Positions 8,779-17,372 of a stretch of 64,000 nt of DNA are shown here, piece by piece. The position numbers were made by a program, and so were the translations under genes. This DNA comes from Sphingomonas sp. LR60 (GTDB lineage Bacteria; Pseudomonadota; Alphaproteobacteria; Sphingomonadales; Sphingomonadaceae): assembly GCF_036855935.1 (NCBI RefSeq), contig NZ_JASPFK010000001.1, positions 469,501-533,500 of the forward strand, in the 5' to 3' direction. Positions within the stretch are counted from its first letter, which is position 1, and each line of letters begins with the position of its first letter. The notes under the pieces are model-generated. The model made no database searches, was not told the origin of the DNA, and saw only the letters and a list, made by a program, of their open reading frames with translations.

Positions 8779-9705
8779 ATGCGTGCTCAAAACCCTGTCA
8801 TTCGACGTTACGGCATGGCGGCTGTCGAGGAAGCCGCTGGCATTATTCGTGCCGGCGGTATCGTCGCGGTGCCCACCGAGACGGTCTATGGCCTCGCCGC
8901 CGACGCGCGTGATTCGGCCGCGGTGGCGCGCATCTATGCGGCCAAGGGGCGGCCGAGCTTCAACCCGTTGATCGTCCATGTCCCCGACCTGGCGGCGGCG
9001 GAGCGGATCGCAGTGTTCGATGCCGATGCGCGCGCGCTGGCGGCGCGCTTCTGGCCGGGGCCGTTGACGCTGGTGCTGCCGGTGCGGGCGGAGGCGGGGA
9101 TCGCCTCGCTGGTGACCGCGGGGCTGGACACGATCGCGCTCCGCGTACCGGCGCACCGGGCGATGCAGGCGTTGCTGGTCGCAAGCGGCGCGCCACTGGC
9201 AGCGCCTTCGGCCAATGCGAGCAACGGGATCAGCCCGACCCGCGCCGAACATGTCGCGGCGAGCCTCGGCGGCGCGGTGCCGCTGATCCTCGACGATGGT
9301 GCGACCGCGACGGGGGTCGAGTCGACGATCGTCGCCGGGCGGACGATCCTGCGGCCGGGGCCGGTGACGGCGGAGCTGCTGGCTGAGGTGCTGGCGGTGG
9401 TGGCGGGCACGACCGCGCATGTCAGCGCGCCGGGGCAGCTCGCGACGCATTATGCGCCGCGCAAGCCGTTGCGGCTGGCGGCGGTGGCGCGGGAAGCGGG
9501 GGAGTGGCTGATCGGGTTCGGTGCGATCGCGGGGGATGATACGCTTTCGGCGACGGGCGATCTGGAAGAGGCGGCGGCGCAGTTGTTCGATGCGCTCCAC
9601 CGCGCGGATGCAAGCGATCGCGAGGCGATTGCGGTGGCACCGGTGCCGGAAACGGGCGTCGGGGTGGCGATTAACGACCGCCTGCGCCGCGCGGCGCATC
9701 GGTAG
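8779..9705 (+). CDS. L-threonylcarbamoyladenylate synthase (Sua5/YrdC)
   Basis: Makes threonylcarbamoyl-AMP from Thr, bicarbonate and ATP for the t6A37 modification of ANN-decoding tRNAs. The YrdC domain fills about residues 12-200 with PTETVYGLAADA, KGRPSFNPLIVH, RFWPGPLTLV and APSANASNGISPT. The remaining ~100 residues form the Sua5 C-terminal domain (PGQLATHYAP), so this is the long Sua5 type and not the short TsaC. The start ATG 8779 is 35 bp from the divergent acyl-CoA dehydrogenase gene. Confidence 0.94.
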   Translation: MRAQNPVIRRYGMAAVEEAAGIIRAGGIVAVPTETVYGLAADARDSAAVARIYAAKGRPSFNPLIVHVPDLAAAERIAVFDADARALAARFWPGPLTLVLPVRAEAGIASLVTAGLDTIALRVPAHRAMQALLVASGAPLAAPSANASNGISPTRAEHVAASLGGAVPLILDDGATATGVESTIVAGRTILRPGPVTAELLAEVLAVVAGTTAHVSAPGQLATHYAPRKPLRLAAVAREAGEWLIGFGAIAGDDTLSATGDLEEAAAQLFDALHRADASDREAIAVAPVPETGVGVAINDRLRRAAHR

Positions 9706-9710
9706 GTCGT

Positions 9711-9806
9711 CCGTCATCCCCGCGGAGGTGGGGATCCAGACGCGCAGGTTCTCGTAAGAGGCGAAAGGTCCGAGGTTCTGGATGCCCGCCTTCGCGGGAA
9801 TGACGG
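9711..9806 (+). repeat. Intergenic inverted repeat, family B, copy 1
   Basis: Arms CCGTCATCCCCGC and GCGGGAATGACGG face each other, with GGATCCAGA and TCTGGATGC further inside. Relatives lie at 21346-21441, 22378-22470 and, in short form, 46433-46459. Copies 1 and 3 also share a middle segment with TCGTAAGAG. It follows the Sua5 gene. Confidence 0.75.
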
Positions 9807-9862
9807 AACGGTGAAAGCGGGGATGATGGACGGGTGGGCGCGAGAATGACGGAGGGTCGAAC

Positions 9863-9888
9863 GTCGCCCCTGCCTGCGCAGGGGCGAC
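9863..9888. terminator. Strong hairpin after msrA, possible terminator
   Basis: GTCGCCCCTGC and GCAGGGGCGAC form an 11-bp perfect stem around a 4-base loop, five bases from the msrA stop. There is no clear T tract on either side, so termination is only possible, not shown. Confidence 0.4.
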
Positions 9889-9892
9889 GGGA

Positions 9893-10432
9893 TCAGGCCG
9901 TGACCGCCTTGCTGCGCGCGGCGAAGCTCTTGCGGAGTTTCTGCAGCTTGGGCGGGATCACCGCGAGGCAATAGGGATTGCGCTGGCCTTCGCCGTCCCA
10001 ATAATCCTGATGATAGCCCTCGGCCGTGTACCAGTCAGCGAACGGCTCGATCGTCGTCACGATCTTGCCCGACGCCGTCTCCTGCGCGCGCGCGATCGCC
10101 TGGTTGGCCTGTTCCTCCTGCATCACCGTCTCCGGGAAGATCGCCGAGCGATATTGCGTGCCGACGTCGTTGCCCTGCCGGTTGAGCTGCGTCGGATCAT
10201 GCGTCGCGAAGAAGATGTCGAGCAGATCGGCATAGCTGACCTGTTCCGGATCGAACCCGACGCGGATCGCCTCGGCATGGCCGGTGTCGCCGCCGCATAC
10301 CTGCTTGTAGGTCGGGTTGGGGACGTGGCCACCGAGATAGCCGCTCTCGACGCTTTCGACGCCGATCACATCCTTGAACACGGCCTCGGTGCACCAGAAG
10401 CAGCCGCCGGCCAGCGTCGCATATTCCGTCAT
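9893..10432 (-). CDS. msrA: Peptide methionine sulfoxide reductase MsrA
   Basis: Reduces the S-epimer of methionine sulfoxide in proteins, repairing oxidative damage. The catalytic motif GGCFWCTE is at residues 8-15, and the family segments [14 protein letters not shown] and [18 protein letters not shown] follow. The 179-residue length is typical, and the gene is a stand-alone MsrA with no MsrB fused or adjacent. It is transcribed away from galE; the two starts are only 67 bp apart. Confidence 0.95.
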   Translation of the reverse strand: MTEYATLAGGCFWCTEAVFKDVIGVESVESGYLGGHVPNPTYKQVCGGDTGHAEAIRVGFDPEQVSYADLLDIFFATHDPTQLNRQGNDVGTQYRSAIFPETVMQEEQANQAIARAQETASGKIVTTIEPFADWYTAEGYHQDYWDGEGQRNPYCLAVIPPKLQKLRKSFAARSKAVTA

Positions 10433-10499
10433 GAAACTCGTCTCCTTTGCGTCCCATGTAGGAAGTCGCTACGCCGCGGCAACTTTTCGGGAGACTGAC

Positions 10500-11501
10500 A
10501 TGACGGCGTTGAACGGCAAGGTGATGGTGACGGGCGGCGCAGGCTATATCGGCAGCCATGCGGTGCTGGCGCTGCTAGATGCCGGCTATGAAGTTGTGGT
10601 GATCGACAATCTCGTCACCGGGTTCGACTGGGCGGTCGACGGCCGCGCGGCGTTCGTTCGGATCGCGGTCGAGGATCCCGGCGTCCGTGACGTGATCCGC
10701 AACCACAACGTCAAGGCGATCATGCACTTCGCCGGATCGGTGGTGGTCCCCGAATCGGTCAGCGATCCGCTCAAATACTACCGCAACAACACCGCCGCGA
10801 CGCGCACGCTGATCGAGAGCGCGGTGGCGGAGGGCGTGCCGCACTTCATCTTCTCCTCGACCGCCGCGACCTATGGCACGCCCGACCGCGTGCCGATCTC
10901 CGAGAACGATCCCAAGTCGCCGATCAACCCGTACGGCATGTCGAAGCTGATGACCGAGTTCATGCTGCGCGACGTCTCGGCCGCGCATCCGATGAACCAT
11001 TGCTGCCTGCGCTATTTCAACGTTGCGGGCGCCGATCCGGAAGGGCGCAGCGGGCAGTCGACGATCGGGGCGACGCACCTGATCAAGATCGCGGTCGAGG
11101 CTGCGACCGGCAAGCGCGACAGCGTCGGCGTGTTCGGCACCGATTTCGAGACGCGCGACGGCACCGGCGTGCGTGATTACATCCACGTCAGCGATCTGGC
11201 GGAGGCGCATGTCGCGGCGCTCAAGCTGTTGATCGACCAGCCGGGCGAGAGCCATGTGCTCAATTGCGGTTATGGCCGCGGCTTCTCGGTGCTCGAGGTG
11301 CTCGATGCGGTCGATCGCGTCACCAACCTGACGATCGAGCGCAAGCTGCAGGGCCGGCGTCCGGGCGATCCGGGCGAGCTGGTCGCGGACAATAGCGCGA
11401 TCCTGAAGACGATCGCGTGGACGCCGAAGCGCGACGATCTCGACGGCATCGTCCGCGACGCGCTGGCGTGGGAGCGCAAGCTGGCCGAGCGGCAGGGGTA
11501 A
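10500..11501 (+). CDS. galE: UDP-glucose 4-epimerase
   Basis: NAD-dependent extended short-chain dehydrogenase interconverting UDP-glucose and UDP-galactose, supplying sugars for surface glycans. The Rossmann motif GGAGYIGSHA is at about residues 11-20, the catalytic pair is in SSTAATYG and NPYGMSK (YxxxK), and the substrate region RYFNVAGADPEGRSG follows. I start at ATG 10500 (333 residues) because homology begins there; the frame is open further upstream into the msrA leader. No other exopolysaccharide gene lies nearby. A family-A palindrome follows three bases after the stop. Confidence 0.93.
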   Translation: MTALNGKVMVTGGAGYIGSHAVLALLDAGYEVVVIDNLVTGFDWAVDGRAAFVRIAVEDPGVRDVIRNHNVKAIMHFAGSVVVPESVSDPLKYYRNNTAATRTLIESAVAEGVPHFIFSSTAATYGTPDRVPISENDPKSPINPYGMSKLMTEFMLRDVSAAHPMNHCCLRYFNVAGADPEGRSGQSTIGATHLIKIAVEAATGKRDSVGVFGTDFETRDGTGVRDYIHVSDLAEAHVAALKLLIDQPGESHVLNCGYGRGFSVLEVLDAVDRVTNLTIERKLQGRRPGDPGELVADNSAILKTIAWTPKRDDLDGIVRDALAWERKLAERQG

Positions 11502-11503
11502 GA

Positions 11504-11579
11504 GTCGTTGCGAGCGTCGCGAAGCAATCCAGGGCGTTCTGATCCGACCCTGGATTGCTTCGCTACGCTCGCAATGACG
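11504..11579 (+). repeat. Dispersed palindromic repeat, family A, copy 2
   Basis: Same dyad as at 6971: GTCGTTGCGAGCG opposite CGCTCGCAATGAC, with AAGCAATCCAGGGC inside. It starts right after galE, and its distal arm encodes the last codons of the convergent PAP2 phosphatase gene, so the repeat inserted at or formed the end of a gene. Confidence 0.85.
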
Positions 11580-12276
11580 GACCTGAAGCCAATCGCCCAC
11601 GCACGGTCGCGGCGATCCACCACCATAGCGCCGCCCAGCCGGTCCCCGCGCTCCAGCCCGCCAGTACGTCCGATGGCCAGTGGACCCCGAGGTAGACCCG
11701 GCTCACCCCAATCGCGCCGACCAGCACCACCGCAAGCAGCAGGACGTAGCGTCGGACGACGCGGTGTGGGGTGACCTGCGCCACCAGCCCGGCAAGCGTC
11801 AGATAGATGATCGCGCTGTTGGTGGCATGGCCGCTTGGAAAGCTGAGCCCGGTCACCTGCACCAGATGATCGACCAGTTCGGGGCGGGGACGGCCGACCC
11901 AATATTTGGCCTGTCCCGCGATGACCGACCCGCCCAGCGTCGCGACCAGCACCAGCGCCGCGGTGAGCCACAGCCGCTGGACCAGGAACAGGCCCACCAC
12001 CGCGAGCACCACGCAGGTGAGGATCGTGCCGCTGCCGAGCGCGGTGATGTCGACCATCGCCGCATGGAGCCACGCGGGGCCAAGCGGTTGCGCGGTGGCG
12101 CCGGGCGTACGCAGCGCGAGGATGATCGCGCGGTCCCAGGCCAGCGGCGAACCATCGCCGATCTCATAAGCGAGCAACGCGGCGGCGATCAGTCCGGCGA
12201 GCGACAGCGCGATCCACGCCAATCGCGGTGCGGTCGGCGTGTTACGCGGCTCGGCGGAGGGCAGCGGCGCGCTCAG
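11563..12276 (-). CDS. PAP2-family membrane phosphatase
   Basis: Integral membrane acid phosphatase of the phosphatidic acid phosphatase type 2 family, acting on a lipid phosphate or undecaprenyl diphosphate. The three catalytic motifs are visible: KYWVGRPRP, PSGHATNS, and SRVYLGVHWPSD. About six membrane helices are present. There is no ATG near the start. A CTG at 12276 overlaps the stop of the upstream permease gene and has GGAAG 8 bases before it; TTG 12222 is the other choice. The C-terminal residues are encoded by a family-A palindromic repeat. Translational coupling to the ABC permease is likely. Confidence 0.8.
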   Translation of the reverse strand: MSAPLPSAEPRNTPTAPRLAWIALSLAGLIAAALLAYEIGDGSPLAWDRAIILALRTPGATAQPLGPAWLHAAMVDITALGSGTILTCVVLAVVGLFLVQRLWLTAALVLVATLGGSVIAGQAKYWVGRPRPELVDHLVQVTGLSFPSGHATNSAIIYLTLAGLVAQVTPHRVVRRYVLLLAVVLVGAIGVSRVYLGVHWPSDVLAGWSAGTGWAALWWWIAATVRGRLASGPSLRA

Positions 12277-13124
12277 CTCTTGAGCTTCCAGCCGCGCCGC
12301 AGCAGCGTGTAGCAAAGCAGCCCCAGCGCTACGTCGATCGCGAGGATCACGACGCTGCCGGTCACGATCGGCGAATCGGCGGCGCCGAGGAAGCCGTAAC
12401 GAAAGCCCGAGATGACGTAGAAGAACGGGTTCACATGGCTGAACGCGCGGAACGCGGGGGCGAGGTGATCGACCGAATAGAAGGTGCCGCTGAGCAAGGT
12501 CAGCGGTGCGATGACGAAATTGGTGACCGCCGCGGCATGATCGAACTTCTCCGCCCAGATCGAGGTCAGCACGCCGGCCAGGCTGAGGAACACCGCGCCG
12601 AGCAGCCCGAACCACAGTACCGCCCAAAGGTGTTGCGGCGCGACATGGACGCCGGGCCACAGCGCCATCGCCAGCCATACGGTTGCACCGACGCAGAAGG
12701 CGCGCGTCACCGCACCGCCGGTCAGCGCGGCGAGCAGCTCGGCAGTCGACAGCGGCGGCTGGAGATAATCGACGATCGTGCCCTGGATCTTGCCGACCAG
12801 CAGCGAGAAACTGGCATTGGCGAAGGCGTTGTTGAGCATTCCCATCACGATCAGGCCGGGCGCGATGAAGTCCGCGAACGCCACGTCATTGCCGCCGACG
12901 CGCACCGGGCTGCGCGCGCCATTGGCGACGGTAAAGATCACCAGGAACATCAACGTCGTGATCGCCGGAGCCCAGATCGTCTGGAGCTGCACCTTGAAGA
13001 AACGGCGCACCTCCTTCACATAGAGGGTCTTCAGGCCGCCCCAGTTGACGTTTCGGATGACCGGAACGCCGGGGGCGTTTCTGACGCCTGATGGAATTTG
13101 TCCGATAGGGGGCTGGCTGCTCAT
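12273..13124 (-). CDS. ABC-2 type transporter permease
   Basis: Inner-membrane permease of an ABC exporter of the ABC-2 (NodJ/KpsM-like) class, 283 residues with about six membrane helices. The ABC-2 signature region is AAAVTNFVIAPLTLLSGTFYS, followed by NPFFYVISGFRYGF, both typical. The start is ATG 13124; the open frame continues upstream through gcrA only in a shadow frame. No ATP-binding subunit gene is adjacent, so it is either an orphan that pairs with one elsewhere or the partner is missing. It shares a divergent promoter region of 63 bp with gcrA. Confidence 0.88.
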   Translation of the reverse strand: MSSQPPIGQIPSGVRNAPGVPVIRNVNWGGLKTLYVKEVRRFFKVQLQTIWAPAITTLMFLVIFTVANGARSPVRVGGNDVAFADFIAPGLIVMGMLNNAFANASFSLLVGKIQGTIVDYLQPPLSTAELLAALTGGAVTRAFCVGATVWLAMALWPGVHVAPQHLWAVLWFGLLGAVFLSLAGVLTSIWAEKFDHAAAVTNFVIAPLTLLSGTFYSVDHLAPAFRAFSHVNPFFYVISGFRYGFLGAADSPIVTGSVVILAIDVALGLLCYTLLRRGWKLKS

Positions 13125-13187
13125 CGCAAAGGCGGGTACCCGCTGCCGCCGCCGCCCGCAACCGGAACGCGAACGAGGAAGACGATC

Positions 13188-13937
13188 ATGTCCTGGACCG
13201 AGGAGCGCATCGATACGCTCAAGACGATGTGGGAAGGCGGACAGACCGCCAGCCAGATCGCCGAAGCACTGGGCGGCGTCAGCCGCAATGCGGTGATCGG
13301 CAAGGCGCATCGTCTCGGCCTGCAATCGCGCCCGTCGCCGGTGGTCAGCAAGGAAGAGGCGCGCGCCGCGGCCGAGAAGGCCAATGCCGCCGCCGCGTCG
13401 ACTGCGCCGGTCATCGCCGCCGCCGCGCCGCCTCCGCCGCCCGAGCCGAAGCCGGAGCCGCGCCCCAAGCCGGTCGCCGCCGCCCCGGTCGCGCCGCCGC
13501 CGCCTGCGCCGGTGGTCGAGGCGGATGAAGAGGACGAGGATGACGCGCCCTACGCCGCCGAGGATGCGGCGCCTGCCGCGCCGGCGCCCGAACGCGCACC
13601 GCAGCCGATCCTGCGATCGGTCGGGCCGGGCGGGTTCGTCCGTCAGGCACCCGGCGAGCAGCAGCCACCGATCGCTCCCGCGCCGCCGCGCCGGCTGGTC
13701 CCCGCGCGCACTGCGCCGGAATATGCCGACAAGACGTCGCTGCTCGATCTCAACGACAAGATCTGCAAGTGGCCGCTGGGGCATCCGGGCGAGCCGGACT
13801 TCCATTTCTGCGGCGAGAAGGTGAACCCTGGCTTCCCGTATTGCGTCACGCATTGCGGCCACGCCTATCAGGCGCAGCTGCCGCGGCGTGACCGGCGCGC
13901 GGCGCCGCTGCCGTTCGGCGGGCCGCGGATGCGCTGA
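13188..13937 (+). CDS. gcrA: GcrA cell-cycle regulator
   Basis: Alphaproteobacterial sigma-70 cofactor that binds DNA methylated at GANTC by CcrM and activates cell-cycle genes. The N-terminal DNA-binding domain is unmistakable (SWTEERIDTLKTMWEGG, then GVSRNAVIGKAHRLGL). A long Ala/Pro/Glu-rich linker of about 120 residues follows (about 60-180), longer than in Caulobacter. The C-terminal domain has four or more conserved Cys/His (CKWPLGHP, FCGEK, YCVTHCGHAY), suggesting metal binding. Start ATG 13188; GAGGAAG lies just upstream. A GNRA-looped hairpin at 13946-13967 follows the stop. Confidence 0.94.
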   Translation: MSWTEERIDTLKTMWEGGQTASQIAEALGGVSRNAVIGKAHRLGLQSRPSPVVSKEEARAAAEKANAAAASTAPVIAAAAPPPPPEPKPEPRPKPVAAAPVAPPPPAPVVEADEEDEDDAPYAAEDAAPAAPAPERAPQPILRSVGPGGFVRQAPGEQQPPIAPAPPRRLVPARTAPEYADKTSLLDLNDKICKWPLGHPGEPDFHFCGEKVNPGFPYCVTHCGHAYQAQLPRRDRRAAPLPFGGPRMR

Positions 13938-14339
13938 TCGCGCGTGGCTCCAGCGAAAGCTGGAGCCCGCATGAGCGGTCAGCCGGCCGGCGCGGCGTAA
14001 AGCCGCGTCCGACGACGCGGGCTTTGCCCGCGGCGGGGATTTTTCGGGCGACGTGCCGATCTGTCATTGAGAGCGTAGCGAAGCAGTCCAGGGCCGGATC
14101 AGGACGCCCTGGATTGCTTCGCTACGCTCGCAATGACGATGGGGTTGGGTTTTCGTTGAACCACCAACATCCTTGTTAGTGATCCTTCACCCCGGCGTTC
14201 GCCGGGGTACGCGCGTTCTTGAGGCGCGGATTGCTCCTTTAAGCCCGCCGCGGCAAAGCCGCGTCGTCAGTCGGGGCGCTGCCCCGCTGGCCGGGCTTGG
14301 GTGAGTCCTGCGCCAGTATGGCGCAGGCCACCCGGCGCC
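13938..14339. other. 400-bp intergenic repeat cluster
   Basis: No gene is visible. The stretch is packed with dyads: GGCTCCAGC-GAAA-GCTGGAGCC (13946-13967), CGCGGGC-TTT-GCCCGCG (14016-14032) followed by TTTTT, the family-A palindrome (14063-14137), CCCCGGCG-TT-CGCCGGGG (14190-14207), CGCGGC-AAA-GCCGCG (about 14250), and CCTGCGCCA-TGGCGCAGG (about 14307-14328). The element at 14010-14040 and the one at 14240-14270 are near-inverted copies of each other. One or more probably end the gcrA and outer-membrane-protein transcripts. Confidence 0.7.
14063..14137 (+). repeat. Dispersed palindromic repeat, family A, copy 3
   Basis: GTCATTGAGAGCGTAGCGAAGC opposes GCTTCGCTACGCTCGCAATGAC, with CCAGGGCCGGATCAGGACGCCCTGG at the centre. 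It is one of the best-preserved copies and lies in the repeat cluster between convergent gcrA and the outer membrane protein gene. Confidence 0.85.
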
Positions 14340-15200
14340 TTAAAACCTGAACGCTGCGGTCGCGCGCAGGCTGTGCCAGTTGAACTTGTCGTCCGAACGA
14401 CGGAAGTCCGTCCCGCTCACCGTACCGCCGTTGTTGGCGTTGGTGAACGGCGTGCCGGCCGGGCCGGCCGCGCGGACGCGGAGGTCGTTGTCCTGGTACT
14501 GATGGTAGACATATTCCATGCCGACCGAGAAATGGTCGCCGATGCGCTGCTCGATGCCGCCGCCACCCTGGAAGCCGAACTGGTTGCGCTTGCCGCGCTG
14601 TTCGAAGCTGTTGGTGCTCTGGCTCGACGAGAAGTCACGGTCGATCCGCGCCAGCGACGGGCCGAACGTCCCGTAGAACAGCGTCGAATCGTTGGGCGTG
14701 AAGCCGGCACGTGCGCGCACCGCGGCCTCCCAGCCGATCTCGCGCGTCATCACGTAATTGGCGGGCGTCGAGGAAAAGCCCGTCACGCTGTCGTTGATGT
14801 GCGTCTTCCCGAACTCGCCGACCACGCCATAGACGATCGGGCCCGACTGGTGATCGAAGCCAACGCGGGCGTTGTACGACCAGCCGTCCTTGTCGTTGCG
14901 GCAGCCGGGGCCGCCGTTCTGCGGACCAGTCGCCCCCTGCGCGCGACCGCCGCAGAAGCCCGGTCCGAAGGCGTTGGCGCCCGTGCCGGTCAGCACCGTG
15001 TCGCCGAAGCGCCCGTCGAGGTTGCGGTCGAACAGGATCGTCGAGCCGCCGTCGTTGGGCTGGACGTCATAGCCACCCGATGCGCCGACATAGATGCCGG
15101 AGAATCCGCTGGTCACCGCCGGGTCGCCGCTGGTGCCGTCCTGCGCCAGCGCAGGCACCGAGATCAGCGCGGCAACCGCCGCGAGAAGATACGCCTTCAT
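14340..15200 (-). CDS. Outer membrane beta-barrel protein
   Basis: Predicted opacity-type outer membrane barrel of 286 residues. A cleavable signal peptide is at the start (MKAYLLAAVAALISVPALAQ), followed by alternating strands and the typical aromatic C-terminus ending in RATAAFRF, with terminal Phe recognised by the BAM machinery. Residues 75-100 include three Cys in a Gly/Asn-rich loop (CGGRAQ, CRNDKD), unusual for a barrel and possibly an extracellular disulfide loop. GGGAG precedes the ATG. Function beyond surface structure cannot be inferred. Confidence 0.85.
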   Translation of the reverse strand: MKAYLLAAVAALISVPALAQDGTSGDPAVTSGFSGIYVGASGGYDVQPNDGGSTILFDRNLDGRFGDTVLTGTGANAFGPGFCGGRAQGATGPQNGGPGCRNDKDGWSYNARVGFDHQSGPIVYGVVGEFGKTHINDSVTGFSSTPANYVMTREIGWEAAVRARAGFTPNDSTLFYGTFGPSLARIDRDFSSSQSTNSFEQRGKRNQFGFQGGGGIEQRIGDHFSVGMEYVYHQYQDNDLRVRAAGPAGTPFTNANNGGTVSGTDFRRSDDKFNWHSLRATAAFRF

Positions 15201-15319
15201 TCATCAACTCCCTGAAAACACGTCCGGGCAACGGGAGGACGCAACGATAGGTTGCGTGACGAACGGTTGCTGCCCCGGTCGCGGTGGCGCACGGGCCTTC
15301 TGTTCCGTATATACCCCAC

Positions 15320-17296
15320 ATGTCCGATCTCTTCGCGTCCGCCACTGCCACCACCGCCAGTTACGACGCGTCGTCGATCGAGGTGCTGGAGGGGCTGGAG
15401 CCGGTCCGCCGCCGTCCCGGCATGTACGTCGGCGGCACCGACGAGCGCGCGTTGCACCACCTCGCCGCCGAGGTGCTGGACAATGCGATGGACGAGGCGG
15501 TCGCGGGCCATGCGACGCGGATCGAGATCACGCTGGAGCCAGGCAACCGCCTGACGGTCATCGATAACGGACGCGGGATGCCGATCGACCCGCACCCCAA
15601 ATTCCCCGACAAGTCGGCGCTGGAGGTCATCCTCTCGATGCTGCACTCCGGCGGCAAGTTCTCGGGCAAGGCTTATGCGACCTCGGGCGGTCTGCACGGC
15701 GTCGGCGTGTCGGTGGTCAATGCGCTGTCGAGCGAGACGGTGGTCGAGGTCGCGCGCGACCGGCAGCTCTATCGCCAGCGCTTCTCGCGCGGGCAGACGC
15801 TCGGCCCGCTGGAGACGGTCGGCGCGGCCCCCAACCGGCGCGGCACGACCGTCAGCTTCGTGCCGGATACCGAGATCTTCGGGCCGGAGCTGATGTTCAA
15901 GCCGGCGCGGCTCTATAAGCTGGCGCGGTCGAAGGCGTATCTGTTCGCCGGGGTCGAGATCCGCTGGAAATGCGCCGCGTCGCTCATCGGCGACGACACG
16001 CCGGCCGAGGCGGCTTTCCAGTTCCCCGGCGGCCTGTCCGACCATCTCAAGGAGCAGATCGGTACTCGCGAATGCGCGACCGCCGACTTCTTCGCGGGGC
16101 AGCAGGATTTCGCCGACAGCCAGGGCAAGGTCGAATGGGCAGTGGCATGGCCGCTGTGGAGCGAGGGCAGCTATAGCTGGTATTGCAACACGATCCCGAC
16201 CCCCGATGGCGGGACGCACGAACAGGGACTGCGGCAGGCGCTGGTGCGCGGCTTGCGTCAGTTCGGCGATCTGGTCGGCAACAAGCGCGCCAAGGAACTG
16301 ACCGCCGACGACGTGATGGTCGGGAGCGAGCTGATGCTGTCGGTGTTCATTCGCGAGCCGCAATTCCAGTCGCAGACCAAGGACCGGCTGACCTCTCCGG
16401 AAGCGGCGGGGCTGGTCGAGAAGGCGATGCGTGACCATTTCGACCATTGGCTCGGGCACAATATGGATCGCGGCAAGGCGCTGCTCGGCTATGTGCTGGA
16501 GCGGATGGACGAGCGGCTGCGGCGCAAGGCCGAACGCGACGTCAAGCGCAAGACGGCGACCTCGGCGCGCAAGCTGCGGCTGCCCGGCAAGCTGACAGAT
16601 TGTGCCGCCGACAATTCGGACGGCACCGAGATCTTCATCGTCGAGGGTGATTCGGCCGGCGGCTCGGCCAAGCAGGCGCGCGACCGCAAGACGCAGGCGA
16701 TCCTGCCGATCCGCGGCAAGATCCTCAACGTCGCCTCGGCGACCAGCGCCAAGATCCTTGCCAATCAGGAAATCGCCGACCTGATCCAGGCGCTCGGCTG
16801 CGGGACGCGCAAGGATTGCCGCCCCGAGCAGCTCCGCTACGAACGCGTCGTCATCATGACCGACGCCGATGTCGACGGCGCGCATATCGCGACGCTGCTG
16901 ATGACGTTCTTCTTCCAGGAGATGCCCGATCTGGTGCGGCAGGGGCACCTGTATCTGGCGCAGCCGCCGCTCTATCGCCTTACCGCTGGGACAAAGAGCC
17001 TGTACGCACGCGACGACGCGCACCGTGCGCAGCTGGAGCGGACCGCGTTCAAGGGCAAGAAGGTCGAGGTCGCGCGGTTCAAGGGACTGGGCGAGATGAA
17101 CCCGCAGCAGCTGCGCGAGACGACGATGGACCCGGCGAAACGGAGCATGATCCGGATCACGCTGCCGCAGGAATATGAGGAGCGCGCGGGCGTCAAGGAT
17201 CTGGTCGACCGGCTGATGGGCACAAACCCCGCGCATCGCTTTGCGTTTATTCAGGAAAATGCCGCGCGGCTCGACGAGGAGGCGATCGACGCGTGA
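15320..17296 (+). CDS. parE: DNA topoisomerase IV subunit B
   Basis: ATPase subunit that works with ParC to decatenate daughter chromosomes. The GHKL ATPase parts are EVLDNAMDEA, DNGRGMPID and TSGGLHGVGVSVV; the transducer follows; the TOPRIM metal-binding motifs are EGDSAGGSAKQARDR and MTDADVDGAHI. PIRGKILNVASA and DLIQALGCG favour ParE over GyrB. 658 residues is the normal length for alphaproteobacterial ParE and there is no GyrB-type insert. Start ATG 15320; homology begins soon after. Confidence 0.95.
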   Translation: MSDLFASATATTASYDASSIEVLEGLEPVRRRPGMYVGGTDERALHHLAAEVLDNAMDEAVAGHATRIEITLEPGNRLTVIDNGRGMPIDPHPKFPDKSALEVILSMLHSGGKFSGKAYATSGGLHGVGVSVVNALSSETVVEVARDRQLYRQRFSRGQTLGPLETVGAAPNRRGTTVSFVPDTEIFGPELMFKPARLYKLARSKAYLFAGVEIRWKCAASLIGDDTPAEAAFQFPGGLSDHLKEQIGTRECATADFFAGQQDFADSQGKVEWAVAWPLWSEGSYSWYCNTIPTPDGGTHEQGLRQALVRGLRQFGDLVGNKRAKELTADDVMVGSELMLSVFIREPQFQSQTKDRLTSPEAAGLVEKAMRDHFDHWLGHNMDRGKALLGYVLERMDERLRRKAERDVKRKTATSARKLRLPGKLTDCAADNSDGTEIFIVEGDSAGGSAKQARDRKTQAILPIRGKILNVASATSAKILANQEIADLIQALGCGTRKDCRPEQLRYERVVIMTDADVDGAHIATLLMTFFFQEMPDLVRQGHLYLAQPPLYRLTAGTKSLYARDDAHRAQLERTAFKGKKVEVARFKGLGEMNPQQLRETTMDPAKRSMIRITLPQEYEERAGVKDLVDRLMGTNPAHRFAFIQENAARLDEEAIDA

Positions 17297-17372
17297 TCGG
17301 TGAGTAACGAGCGCAGGCGTTGACCCGGCCAGCGGCGTTTCCTAGCGAGTGGGAAACGCGGGGGATAGTAAC

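Noticed and set aside
9711..9888. CRISPR repeats
   Set aside because: The inverted repeats here are not regularly spaced direct repeats, and no cas genes are present.
12273..13124. Complete ABC exporter
   Set aside because: Only the permease is present; no ATPase gene on either side.
15197..17236. Antisense open frame of 679 codons opposite parE
   Set aside because: Shadow of parE, composition biased, no recognisable family.
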